Shown: one piece after another, positions 1 through 10,969 of the stretch
How the letters are laid out: each line of letters starts with the position of its first letter
Position numbering within the stretch: the stretch's first letter is position 1
Assembly (NCBI GenBank): GCA_037974665.1
Contig: CM075764.1
Span: 119,040,325-119,104,324, forward strand
From: Ehretia macrophylla
Lineage: Eukaryota; Streptophyta; Magnoliopsida; Boraginales; Ehretiaceae
DNA length: 64,000 nt
Direction: 5' to 3'
Program-made: the position numbers and the translations under genes
Notes under the pieces: generated by a model
What the model saw: the letters and a program-made list of their open reading frames with translations, nothing else
Database searches by the model: none
Told to the model about the DNA's origin: nothing

Positions 1-230
1 ATGAGTGCTTCCATTTGTTTTACTTCTATACCAAGATAGTAGGACATAAATATAAAACTTCAAATTCTTTAAGCATCTCGTTCTTGAATTCTTAATTCAT
101 GCTTCGATTATTATTACCTCTAACAATTAAATCATCCATATACAAGCATATTAACAAAATGCCACCACTATCTTTCAACTTAACATAGCTAGACAACATG
201 CTAATATAATTTGAAATCTTCAAGGGAGGT
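1..230 (-). pseudogene. Ty1/Copia reverse transcriptase fragment
   Basis: Read on the minus strand, this encodes a short RT core with YMDD followed by LIVRGNN, then EFKNEMLKEFE and, after a frameshift, YYLGIEVKQ. These match the Copia RT palm region, where YVDD/YMDD is catalytic and a YFLGIEV-type motif follows. A stop codon and at least one frameshift break the frame, and the rest of pol is absent or outside the window. The second copy of the duplication has the corresponding pol remnant at 23751-24215, so this relic was present before the duplication. It is not functional. Confidence 0.8.
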
Positions 231-495
231 CTCCGGATAATATATAATAATGCTCGAAAATGATGATAATATATAACCATTTATATTTTATTAATAAGAT
301 AAAGACTGTTAGCAAAACAGTCAGCTGCAGGTTAGACTACAAAAGGCTGAAGTAAACATTAAGGTATAGTTATGAAAACTACAGCCCATAAGTTCTCTAA
401 CTCTTCCCACATATATGCTTACAATACTCGACCTCTCCATATTGCATGCAAAAAACTGCATATTTTATTTGCATTGTACATGAAAATTGTAAAAT

Positions 496-804
496 TTAAA
501 GCCATAATGCTCCTGCCCTCTTAAGCATTGGCTTTAGAGATCCATGGAGGTGAAGACTCATAACCTCATTTTCACCACCAATCAACTCTCCTCCAATGAA
601 CACTGCAGGCACAGTTGGATTGCAACCAAGCATTTCAAGAGCCTTCTCAATTTGTTGGCCTCTAGGTATTTCATCAAGCTCATACACAGCTGGATTAACA
701 CCAAAATCACAGATTAGAGACTTGATTGTGTAGCTCATGCAGCATGAGCTCTTGCTGAAGATCACCACTGGCTTCTCACACACCATTCTGCTTACCCTCT
801 CCAT
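496..804 (-). CDS. CC-type (ROXY-class) glutaredoxin, copy 1
   Basis: Intronless gene for a 102-residue protein. The fold contains the active-site motif CCMS at residues 21-24, the glutathione-contacting TVP at 64-66, the GG pair at 76-77, and a C-terminal ALWL. CC-type glutaredoxins are land-plant proteins that act in nucleus and cytosol with TGA bZIP factors; an ALWL-type tail recruits TOPLESS-family corepressors (family knowledge). An upstream in-frame ATG at 840 would add 12 residues. I chose the start at 804 because it matches the start of the paralog at 24809. Relative to that paralog there are eight substitutions: H25Y just after the active site, F31I, Y32C, G39A, E54K, R58M, V73E and V102L. 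The frame is open, but the promoter carries an insertion and H25Y is unusual, so expression and activity are uncertain. Confidence 0.93.
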   Translation of the reverse strand: MERVSRMVCEKPVVIFSKSSCCMSYTIKSLICDFGVNPAVYELDEIPRGQQIEKALEMLGCNPTVPAVFIGGELIGGENEVMSLHLHGSLKPMLKRAGALWL

Positions 805-1004
805 TTTCGAGTTAATATTGGCTATAAGATTGCAGATCAACTTAAAAATGTTGTTGCAAAAAGCTAACTATAGCAACGGTTTTATTATTTATTCAATTAA
901 AGTGTCGCGAGAAGGTTAAAATGTGGTAGTGCGTTATGTGAGCTACAAGGGTGTTGTTAGGACACTTTGGTTTTTGCTGTGAGGCAACATGGTGTGCCAT
1001 CGAG

Positions 1005-1016
1005 CCATTTATATAG
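1005..1016 (-). promoter_or_regulatory. TATA box of glutaredoxin copy 1
   Basis: The minus strand reads CTATATAAATGG, about 200 bp upstream of the start codon. The same motif, with the adjoining sequence gaggcaacatggtgtg, is conserved at the second glutaredoxin (24947-24958). That conservation supports a core promoter. The implied 5' UTR is about 170 nt. Confidence 0.7.
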
Positions 1017-1019
1017 AAC

Positions 1020-1975
1020 TTTGTGGGTGAATTGTGCTAGTCATCTCAGGCTAGGCTAGATTATAGTTGTAAATCGTGAATTGTATCATGAATCGAAATA
1101 TTATTTTTTTAAATCATAAATCGTACATATTTGGTCATAAATTTAAAACTAGAATACTAGATGATAATTGATATATTATTTTTCCATTATAAAAAATAAA
1201 CAACAAAAAAACAAGTGAAACCATAACTATACGTTAATAATGCCAACTACCAAAACTAAAGCCATAACTATATTTCTTTTTTTATTTTTCGGAAGCCATA
1301 ACTATAATTTAAAAAACTAAAAAAACACTCATTCAGTCAGCTGCGCACTAAGTCACAACTCACTAGTGACTTAGTCAATAAAGAGTAAAGACAAAAACAT
1401 CTAAATCACTCATGACTCAACTAAGAAGCAAAAAGTAAAACAAAAACCACTCATGACTTAAGTATTTAGTAAAGCAAAGATGAAAGCTCTTTAGTAAAGA
1501 GTAATAAACTACTCAACTAAGAAGGAAATTAAGCTCAGCAGCTCACTTACTAAATGGAAGCTTTCGAGTTTCAGTCTTGTTGGTGCAACTCTTGTAAGTT
1601 GAAATAATTGAATTTGATCATACACCAACAGCAATGAAGAGTAGTACGTTTTCTCCCTTTTTCTTTTTTAGGGATTTTGACTTTTGAATTTTTTTATTTG
1701 AAAACTGATGTTAAATCATAAATAATTTTATTTATTTATTTTATTTGTTCATGTTTTTAATAATGGGCTAATTGTATATTGCTTGCAAAAAATTGAAGTG
1801 GGCTTTTGTCTTCTTTTTTTTTTATAAATTTTTTGGACTTTTTTTTGATTTGACCCGAATCGTACAATTCACCACGATTTACTACGATTAAGTAACCAAT
1901 TCACCCAAATTAACAATTCACTAACTTCGAATCAATCAATTTTTGTACGAAATCGAATCGACTTCGAAAACTATG
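1020..1975. mobile_element. Inverted-repeat element in the promoter of glutaredoxin copy 1
   Basis: About 0.95 kb is present here but absent between the matching flanks in copy 2 (24960-25010). Near its ends lies a perfect 11-bp inverted repeat, tgggtgaattg at 1024-1034 and its complement at 1897-1907. Imperfect inverted similarity continues inward (aaatcgtgaattgta against its complement). No transposase is visible. It looks like a non-autonomous DNA transposon or MITE. The exact ends and target-site duplication are not clear, because sequence beyond 1907 is also extra. Confidence 0.65.
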
Positions 1976-2443
1976 TAGAATATAAAATTGCATGATTAAA
2001 AAATGTGCTTAATTCATCAGATATTTGGATTGGTTCCAAATCTGCATAAGATCATAAACTGATAGTGATGGATAATAAAGTTTGCACGATAACGATTCTC
2101 TGCATACGGAAATTGAAACGTTTCAATGATACGGCTGCGTACTATAATATTCATTCATGCATGTATCATTTGACTTCATTTTTTCGTGGGTATTTCTTGT
2201 TGGATGACTTAACTTTATAGCTAGGAGTTGTGGGCGTTATAATTTTTACTGACTACACAAAGTATTTTAATATATTTTAATATTTTTATTCATTAGTTAA
2301 CCTCTACAACATGGATATATAATTCTAGTCAATCTCCAAAATCTCGTAGCTTTTACTGATAAACATTTTATATCTATCTCTACGCCACTTCTCTAAGTGA
2401 AAAAGACATTACCCATTGTTTAGGCATTAACTTTTCCCTTGGG

Positions 2444-2541
2444 TTTTTTTTTTTTTTCCTTCCCTCGATCCCATGAGATTCGACCCCTAGTTTCTCAACT
2501 GTCAAGGAAAGTACCCTATCACTAAGCTACTCATGAATCTC
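2444..2541 (-). mobile_element. tRNA-derived SINE
   Basis: On the minus strand there is a Pol III A-box, TAGCTTAGTGA (plus 2519-2529), then a B-box-like GGTCGAATCTC (plus 2475-2485) with 33-34 bp between them, and a terminal poly(A) seen as a T run at 2444-2457. This order and spacing are diagnostic of tRNA-derived SINEs. The element is absent from the paired duplication copy. No clear target-site duplication was found. Confidence 0.75.
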
Positions 2542-3270
2542 AGTCTTAAATATTGGGTTGGCTGAAGAAAATTGCGTAATTAGGGTAGGATAATCCAAAT
2601 TTTGTAAAATTATCATGTCTCGTTAAACTTCTGTTCTAATGTTTTAGATGCTAATCAAGATATTGATAATTAGGGTTATGGCTGCGGTTTTAAAGTCTGT
2701 ATCATTCTTTGAACATAAAAATTATTTATAGTTATTTTCACATTCAAATACAAAAGAAAGTCTTTTTTTATATAGGACAGAATATTTCCGGAAGGCATCT
2801 GCATGCTGATTTGTTGTAGAAAGAAGTTGGATTTTATCCAATTGGGACCTTCCCCTTTTCCGCAAGAAATTCGAATCAAATTCACAAATGAAAACGAAAA
2901 GGCATGCAGAAGAATATCGATAGAATTTTGTGATGATGTTTATAACACATGCTTAATAGTATTTCAATAAACCAATAATTTTATGTTTTCTTTTTTTACG
3001 TGGAAGTCTTCTTGATTAAGGCATACGAAAGTTTGATTATTAAAGGTACAACGAATGACATAGTACAAGAACATAGATACGTCATACCTCGGCCCGTGTA
3101 TTATATATGGAATACATATTTAAAACAAAAATAGTTTGTCATAATTAGAGAATAATTGATCTCTTGTCCATTTCTGATAATTTAAGATGATGCTACACCA
3201 ATCTTAAGTGTCAAACTTGTCTTGCAAAGAATATTTTTCTCTGATTGCATAAAGCTATGCCCCTTTTGAG

Positions 3271-3952
3271 CTCAAGAAAGGCCGTACATGGAAAAAGTAG
3301 ACGTACGCATGAGGTCCACAAAGATACATGCATGCATTAAAAAGCAGGCGTATATATACTTGAGGTCCACAACATTATCTTCTCTGCTTTTTGTTGCAAA
3401 CCGTTGTGGTATGGATATAGACAACATACTTTTGCAGTTTAGTGTACCGGGAAGAACTTGACACAGCAACCAAGGGTTTAGTCTAGTAGTGAATTATTTG
3501 GGACATCAACGAAAAACTTGTTTTAACACATTAAAAGATTATTTATTTAGAGTTAGTCTCGGTAAGTTTTATGCCTAACTAAATTAGATTATGTCTCTTT
3601 TAAGAGAGTTATGTGTACCGAGATCTGAGTTCAACTGTAAGCAAAGATATTTTTGGAGTGTTTATAAGCGTGAAGGATTTTCTAGAGCTTTTCAGTCATT
3701 AAAAAAAAAAAAAAAAGAACTTAGACATGCAACGTAACTATGCAATTAACTTATCAAACCTTGTATCTTATCAAAACTCTTAAAATGTTGACCAAACGAA
3801 AAGGAAATTGAAACTCTCGAAATGATTTTTTTCTTTAACAATTGCGAAATTTGACGTACCCCTCTTGTCTCTTATCACGTACAAGAAGAATATATAAAAA
3901 AGTTGAGATGAAACGCATATCTCTAAAGAGATCTAAACAGTTGTTTAAAAGC
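3271..3952. other. No recognised gene
   Basis: AT-rich sequence past the end of the duplication. It has a 16-nt poly(A) run near 3701-3716 that may be the tail of an old retroposon, but no A-box/B-box pair at the right spacing, no domain and no flanking duplication could be identified. Confidence 0.5.
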
Positions 3953-4735
3953 TTTTTTTTTTTGGCTAAGCCAGTAAGAAATTTTATTCAACATCAACAA
4001 AATACATAAAATGTTTACCTAGTAAACTCAAATCTTTACATGAAACTCAACTAGCAAAAACTCGAAACTATTGTATAATAACATTAAGGTTTCAAGCGGC
4101 ACAAAGGTTGTTGTTGTCGTGGCTAGGTGTGAAATGATTTCCTGTGAGCATTTTTATTCTGACGTCATCTCAGATCTTTTCAACAATCTGATCTTTAGTT
4201 GCAGCCCCTTGTCCAAACAATCGGCTGTTACGTTCCTTCCAAATGTGATATATGCAGGCAGGGAAAAGAAGCTTAAGAAGTGTTGATTTTACTGTTATTC
4301 CCCTGCAATGTCTTTTAATAAGATAAAAAAACTCTATTCCATTGTATGCATCCAACCGATGCCAACGCAAATTTAATACTTCTTCACCATATCCTTCTAC
4401 TGAATGTGCATTCAAAGAAAATGTGATCACGGCTTTCCATCCCCATATGACATAACTCGCAATTGCTCCGAATTTGCATCCCCTAGCTGAGTAGCCTATC
4501 CTTCGTAGGGAGCTTACTAAGGATAGCAAGCCATGCACAAAGGCAGTGCTTTGGAATCCTTGGGTTATTCCAAATAAGAAAGTCCCAATCAACCTTGCTA
4601 TGCTTCTCACGGATATAATCAACTGTTTTTGTTGTTGAAAAATTGCCATTGCCTCCTAAGATCCATTCAGACTTTTCATCACCAATTCGAATCTTGCATT
4701 CGTGTTGATCATCACGTAGGAAAAGTACCATGCAT
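3953..4735 (-). pseudogene. LINE (non-LTR retrotransposon) 3'-end remnant, zf-RVT region
   Basis: The minus strand encodes the zinc-binding domain that follows reverse transcriptase in plant L1-type LINEs. The first frame (about 4731-4500) has WILGGNGNFSTTKTVDYIRE and then DWDFLIWNNPRIPKHCLCAW. After a frameshift near 4490 the second frame continues to GWKAVITFSLNAHS and the typical IWKERNSRLF near 4220. A T run at 3953-3963 is consistent with the 3' poly(A) tail. The frame is broken, there is no endonuclease or RT core, and no target-site duplication was identified. This is a 5'-truncated dead copy. Sequence between 4735 and 5090 has no recognisable content. Confidence 0.8.
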
Positions 4736-5090
4736 GTATAAAATGGTGAAAATTCTACTATCTGTCAGTGGCAAATCTGTCCTTGATGATAGGACAAACA
4801 ACAACACAAGATCAAGCCATGTGGCAAGTGGTGTATTGCAATGAAGACAAGAAAGGTATGCAAAATGTCGGATATATCCTCCTGATATAAAAAAAATGTC
4901 CAAAATACCATCATGTCTAATTCATAAAATAATACTCACTAAAAACAAAATAGTGAGTAAATGACCAAAAAGGACGATAGGAGAGTTGTGGGAAAAATAC
5001 TATATCGGGCTTAAGCATGAGGACAAAAGAAACGCAAATTATGAAAACAGGCTTCCAATAGTTCATATGAAATTTAAAAAATAATTTAGC

Positions 5091-5841
5091 TTGTGTAATT
5101 AATATAGATAGTTATAAAATGAATACGTAAGAGCTAGTAACACCTATTAACATGATCAAGTACATAATATCATATTACATTATTTTAATAAATATGTAAG
5201 AGCCAATGATGCCTATTAACATGATCAAGTACACAATATCATATTAGTATATAGACGGATAATTGACATATTAGTTATAAAATGAATATGAAAGAGCCAA
5301 TGATAGATAATTGACATATTAGTTCAAAAATGAATATGAAAGAGCGAATGATACCTACTAGCATGATCAAATACATAGTATCATATTAGTGTAATTTATC
5401 TACAACCTCCTATATAGATAGATAATTGGCATATCAGTTATGAAATGAATATGTAAGAGCCAATGACACCTATTAGCATGATTAAGTACATAATATCATA
5501 TTTTAATGAATATATAAGAGCCAATGGCACCTATTAGCATGATTAAGTACACAATATCATATTAGTGTAATTTATCATGCATCTACGACTTCCTATATAG
5601 ATAGATAATTGACATATTAGTTATGAAATGAATATGTAAGAGCCAATGACACCTACTAGAATTATCAAGGACATAATATCATATTATACTAATTTACTGA
5701 ATATATAAGAGCCAATGACACATACTAGCATGATCAAGTACATAATATCACCTCAATGTAATTTATCATGCATCTACGACTTCCTATATAGATAGATAAT
5801 TGACATATTAGTTATGAAATGAATATGTAAGAGCCAATAAC
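5091..5841. repeat. Satellite array, left part, with alternating short and long monomers
   Basis: Monomers begin with agagccaatgacacctatta and alternate between a short form (about 61-69 bp) and a long form (about 114-122 bp, containing tatatagatagataattg). Starts are seen near 5129, 5190, 5292, 5341, 5455, 5516, 5638, 5707 and 5829. The later part has a higher-order period of about 183-191 bp. The array is cut at 5841 by the LTR element and resumes at 18965. Confidence 0.85.
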
Positions 5842-7306
5842 TGTTGGAAATCGTGCATGGTATTTAAAATTTTATAATTAAATAAACGTAGCGAAAAACA
5901 TTAATACTCATGCATCACGTTCATGACTATTTACGTAGATTACATACATGCATAATAATCGACATTAATTACGCATTAAAGAATTTCAGGATTACCGTTC
6001 CATGATGACAAATCAAATGTAGAATCTGAAAGCTCTCCAATTGTGAAGCCTCCGAAAGTATCCACACAAAATCTGCACCCTTAATTGGATTTCACCCCCA
6101 CTAGGTTTTCTAGAGAAATCCTACATATTATTCTAATTGTGTTTTTGTGCTAGTTAAACCTGTCAGAATAGTACAATATATAGGAGACACATGTGACCTA
6201 GGGCCATATGTGGACTGGACTTAAAGTAAGCAGTTTGGGACTCCATAATAACCAGATCAATATCAAGTTACTATGAGTCCAATTAAATTAATATTTAGGA
6301 CGATCCTAAATTTAATTTAATCTTTTCTCTAATCCAATTAATCTACAAATTCTATTTGTGTGTGACCTCTCGAGTTCATAATTAATTGACAGTGAAATAA
6401 TATTAATCCAATTAATATTTAATTAGAACTCTTCTAATTTAATTTTCACAAATCGTGAGTGATACCTAGCAGTATATCACGACTACCCAACTAATAATGA
6501 AGTGAAATTCTACGAACCCTTTAGTAATTATCATGCAACCAATTCCTTCTGTCTGAATCATCCCGATTGAGTAAGAGTCATGGATAGGGTTGTCAAACTC
6601 TAATACTCAATCATATGTCCAAATTTATTTAATCAGTAACTTATAAATAATACATGGAACGAATTCTACTATTCTACCTCGGGTAAGGATTTCTAGTTAC
6701 TTGATTAATAGATTGCATAGGATCCCTAATTGACAGATTTCATATCTACACACACCTATCTTCATATCGGAATAGATCGTAACCACTAAGTACATTATCT
6801 AATCATTGATGAGGACTAGCTTTATTGCACAAGCAAACTACGTTATTCTTAACACAAGATAACCGTGGTGTCTCAAGTCTAAGGACTAATTACACCATTG
6901 CACTGTACAACGAATTATTGACCATTCCATGTAATTCGTTGTATTAGCGGTCATGTCCAGTCACTTGTTCTCAACAAGCACTTATACATCTACCCTTACG
7001 ATATGAGACTAATTGCCCAAATCAATATCCCATATTATTTGGATAGTAGACTGCAATCAGATCTTTCCGGATATATTAACACTCAAATAATTCATCCTAC
7101 GATCGGGGACTATTTTAGAATATACTTATGAATATAGATTATGTTACTCATATCCTTACTCTTAAAGATAGATCTATAAATATTATTTCAAGGATTTTTA
7201 TTAAAATTGTTAATCATATTAATTATATTTAAATAAACTGCCCACAATAAATAAATAATATAATTATTATGTCCTAAAATTGACATTTAGGGCATATAAT
7301 CCAACA
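5842..7306 (-). repeat. 3' LTR of the Copia-type element
   Basis: 1465 bp, beginning tgttggaaatcgtgcatggt on the plus strand and ending in ataatccaaca. It matches 17500-18964 throughout, with scattered substitutions and small changes (for example cgtagcg here, cgcagcg there), so the insertion is not very recent. In element orientation it starts TGTTGGATTATATGCCCTAA, a common Copia LTR start. Confidence 0.93.
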
Positions 7307-7320
7307 ATTCCTCACTTGCA
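7307..7320 (-). promoter_or_regulatory. Probable polypurine tract of the Copia-type element
   Basis: The minus strand reads GCAAGTGAGGAAT directly before the 3' LTR. This is the position and composition expected for the plus-strand primer of an LTR retrotransposon. Confidence 0.6.
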
Positions 7321-7640
7321 CTAAAGTTAATTACTCTAGTATCTCATACCCATCTTCTCAAGATAGTAATCAAATGACTACTGAATCATTGCCTGAGTCA
7401 GTGGACTAGCACTGTCAATTGTTGACGTTATTTACTGCATAATATCATCCTTCCCATAATCTCTGATCGATGTGGTAATGCGTTGAATCTTTAGTGAGAC
7501 CTAGGCTCTTTAGCTGGCACTACAACTCCATTGTCATCACAACACTACCCATTTACTTAATGGAAGGAACCATCCTGAGTTCAGTTACAAACTCCTAGAT
7601 CCAAACCGTTTTCTCTTGTTACATCTAATGCAACGATATG
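7321..7640 (-). pseudogene. Decayed Copia RNase H region (C-terminal part)
   Basis: Conceptual minus-strand reading gives, with several stops, a weak match to the Copia RNase H end: an FVTELRMVPSI-like piece near 7590-7560, AKEP/SH-like residues and a final KMGIRY-like block near 7360. It is the continuation of the block at 13411-13760, separated from it by the nested element. No open frame longer than a few dozen codons remains. Confidence 0.6.
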
Positions 7641-7645
7641 CTCAA

Positions 7646-10088
7646 TGTAACGCCCCGATCTCTCACGGAATCGAGACTTCTATTAACCAAACTATACTCA
7701 ACCCAAATCCAAACCCTGGGCACGTAATTTAGGAAAAACGGACGGAGTTTCCCACATTTATAGGACTATTTGGAAACCTGTAAACTATAACATACAACCA
7801 CAAGACTATAATCCACAACTTCAATTTATTTCATCCCTATCAGCATGCAAGTCAACTAAACAGAAGAATAAACGATTGAAGTTATTACAAACCACTAGTA
7901 CCTAATCATCAAACAAAATTAAAACTTTAATATTACATTCCTTAATATAACATAAATACATACATGGGCACAAAGTCTCAAATACAATACAAGCATATCA
8001 TGATCATATTCTTCCATGTTTTACACACTGATAGAGCAAGCAGGTCACACAGGAGGCAATCCAATCTTCAGCTTTTCTTCTCCTAAGTGCATTTCAACGT
8101 TACCAACCCACAACCTAACCATACTACATTCCCAACCAAGCCAAGAGACACTTATTAAGATCATAAAAACCCATTTTAGAAGCAAAAACTCGGGAAGGCC
8201 CCGAACGGGTTTTAACTACAACTATACTAACCGAGCCCCAATTTCGCATAACAAAAGCACCAAAAGTGCTTCCTTATCCCAAGGATATCCAAACCATAGC
8301 CTAACCTAAACTTGCCCGGATTGCACAACGGAAAAAGTCGTCTTTTAAAAGATTACTAAATTTTCATTTTAGCACATTTCCGAGCAATTCAATCACACGT
8401 GAGCCTATGACTAGTTTCACTAACGTCTAAAGCACCTAATTGAAGCTTCAATTTATCACACATACACCTCCAAGTGGTGTAGTTAGTTCATTTACTCGAA
8501 ATTCGAATATATATATAGTGAGAGCTAACTAAAACTCCAATCTTGTATATTTATGAACATAGATGCTAGCTAATTTCTTCTCGAGCTCCCAAAATCTTCT
8601 TACAAACATTCTTTCAAACATTGAACATGCAATATCTATTATCTCCCACTCCTAACACAACAATAACCACAACACTAGAATTCTCATTTAACTAACAATC
8701 AACACCAAAATACCACATTGTTAACATAACACCTAATAAATCATATTGAATATCTTATAACCATCATTTAACTCCAATATACACATCTACACAATGAGAA
8801 TCCATAATTTTACTATCTAGCAATCACAATCATTAATGTCAATCATCAACTAGCTAAAACATCTTTCAAGTTCTTGCAGATGCTTAACTTTGTTTATTCA
8901 GTTACCTATGCTATAGTCCTCCAAACTGACTGATTTTTTATTTATAAACGTAGCTCTTTGAGTGTAGATGACTTTAGCCTCAAGCGGAACTCAATTCCGA
9001 TCTAAATTCCACAAGTTATGACCTTTTCCATGCAACTGCGCAAAGTGCCCCCTGCACCAGCGATTTTCAGACACATTTCGGAAATAGTTATATCGCAGGG
9101 TCAAAACGTTAAAATTTGCCTTAGCTCTAGAAATCAACATTTGTTCTAAACTGTCTAATCTAGATGCCATATAAATTTAGTTCAATTCTAAGCACGTTTA
9201 CTATACCAAAACGACTTCGTAAGTCAGGGGCAGTGCAGTGACCAAATCCGAATTTTGCTTGCTTATCATCTTCTTGTTATTTCTTGCATTTGAGCCAACA
9301 ATAACCATTACTTTAGCCTATATAACATTCCTACACTTCATTTAGGACATTTAACAAACACCTAAACTACACAATTACACTTAGTTAACAAAACAACTCT
9401 ACAACTAAAGATAGCATGCAAGAGTTCATTCTATGAGCACTAATGAGTTCCTACAACCTTTAGCATACTAATACTTTAGCTAAACATACATTTCACATTT
9501 CCAACATCTTTGAACACTTACATAAAACATAGCATGCATACATATAGCTGAATAATCCAAATAGAATGCAAATAATATAAATTCCCTCACCTAGACATGA
9601 AGAATGACATGAAAATTGATCTTACAAAGCTGTCTTCTTCTTCTTCTTCCTTGTTTTCTTCTTTTCCTTCTCTCCCTGCGTGTATATGTGATGAATTGTG
9701 TGTGTGTGTGCTGAAACGTGTTGTGTGTGTGTGTGTTTTGTGTAGTTTATTTGTTTTAATTAAAGTCAAAATTAGGTAGGATTTTTTTATAAAGGCTCAA
9801 AAGTCTATCTTGCCCCTTTAACTAATTTGATATTTACTAGTTTGACATTTAGTTGAAATCTAACAAATCTAGTTTCTATTTGCAAATTGATAACACTTAA
9901 ATAATGTCTACGTTACTTAAAACTCTTAAATGCACGTGAATGCACATAAATGCACGTTAAACGAAATAGATGCACGTAATCCAAAAATATGATATTTTAT
10001 GCAAACAAATATATATAAATAATTAAAGTAAACATATAAATATATGCACATCAATAAAATAATTATATGCACGGGTCGGGTTGTTACA
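7646..10088 (-). repeat. 3' LTR of nested element 1
   Basis: 2443 bp. A TATA-like CTTTATAAAAAAA lies on the minus strand at 9782-9794, about 300 bp into the LTR, with (CT)n and (GT)n microsatellites just downstream near 9630-9740. A 97-codon plus-strand frame at 8016-8309 recurs unchanged at 11340-11633, but only because both lie in LTR copies. Confidence 0.92.
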
Positions 10089-10969
10089 CTCTCCCCTCCT
10101 TCAAACAATTGCGTCCTCGCAATTCCTTCTTTCAAGAGAATTCTACATGTGCATCTTGAACACCCTGAACAAGAATCCCGAATATGAACATTGCAGAAAA
10201 TACCAATAAGAATTCCCACAACAATACTACTAAGAAATTCAATAAGAATGTCCGAAGAACTTCACAAAGAATTCCCAAATAAGGTAGCCAAACAAAGGCT
10301 CCTATGAAAATATTGATTAAAAGTCCGAATACGAATACCATATGCATGCCACCGAGTAATGCCGAATGAAAATGATGAAGGAATACCATAGGTGAAGTCC
10401 CAAATAAGAAATCCAAATACGGAATACCGAGAAAATACCAAGAAGAATTCCAAAGAAGAGTACCCCATGTGAATTCCAAAGGTGAGTGACAAGGCTCCAG
10501 TAGATATCTTGATCAATTGCTCCCTCCTTTGCTGATCCATATCCTTGGAGACCCGTTGTTGGCCATCTCTTCATAAGGGAGAGTTTGCTTACCAATTCAA
10601 ATGAGATTATATGTATGCAAGCAATAGATAGTATGTGAAGTACATATACTAACAAATATACCACATAGAAGTACCCCTTAGTCACATATTTGTTCGTCTA
10701 TTACAATCATCATATTTCACATAAGCAAGCCACGTAGAAACATATTTCCACTTAAGTCACACATAATCACATAGTTAGACATATCACAAAATCTTCCTAT
10801 TTCACACAAATGTAACCTATAGAACATATTTTCACTTAAGCAAACGCAATTCCACATACAAGCATATACCTATTTAAAACACACTTCACATGCACGCACT
10901 CGAGGTTCACTACCCACCAGACCGAGGACCCTGTCCCGGCTGTGAGCTGCTAAGCTCTGATACCACAAC
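10089..10969 (-). other. Internal region of nested element 1, with degenerate AATAAGAATTCC repeats
   Basis: 881 bp without a gene. From about 10130 to 10480 a degenerate 15-20-bp motif related to aataagaattcccaaa recurs many times; this produces several overlapping aromatic-rich open frames on the minus strand that are artefacts of the repeat. Next to the 3' LTR is a short palindromic block, gaattgcgaggacgcaatt on the minus strand. It is conserved in the related element at 49500. Confidence 0.8.

Larger units (their letters stand above)
1..3270. repeat. Segmental duplication, copy 1 (partner 24090-26275)
   Basis: Collinear blocks recur about 24 kb downstream: a Copia RT relic (1-230), the glutaredoxin gene and its TATA region (480-1020), the stretch near 2040-2140 with the shared motif taaagtttgcacgataacga, the block near 2790-2880, and the block near 3160-3260. 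Similarity is high in the coding region and patchy elsewhere. Copy 1 has an extra element at about 1020-1975 and a SINE at about 2444-2541. The left edge lies outside the window. The collinearity is seen directly; the limits are approximate. Confidence 0.85.

Noticed and set aside
3470-3716. Possible SINE ending in a 16-nt poly(A)
   Set aside because: A tagtctagtagtg A-box-like motif is present, but the nearest B-box-like sequence is about 150 bp away, too far for a Pol III promoter.
4629-4903. Small frames on both strands beside the LINE remnant
   Set aside because: They overlap or extend the LINE relic out of frame and have no independent support.
8016-8309. 97-codon plus-strand frame repeated exactly at 11340-11633
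   Set aside because: Identical only because both lie in the two LTRs of one young element. There is no domain, codon composition follows the DNA, and it runs antisense to the element.
10132-10685. Overlapping aromatic-rich minus frames of 92-122 codons
   Set aside because: Three overlapping frames stay open at once because of the AATAAGAATTCC repeat; a real gene would keep one.
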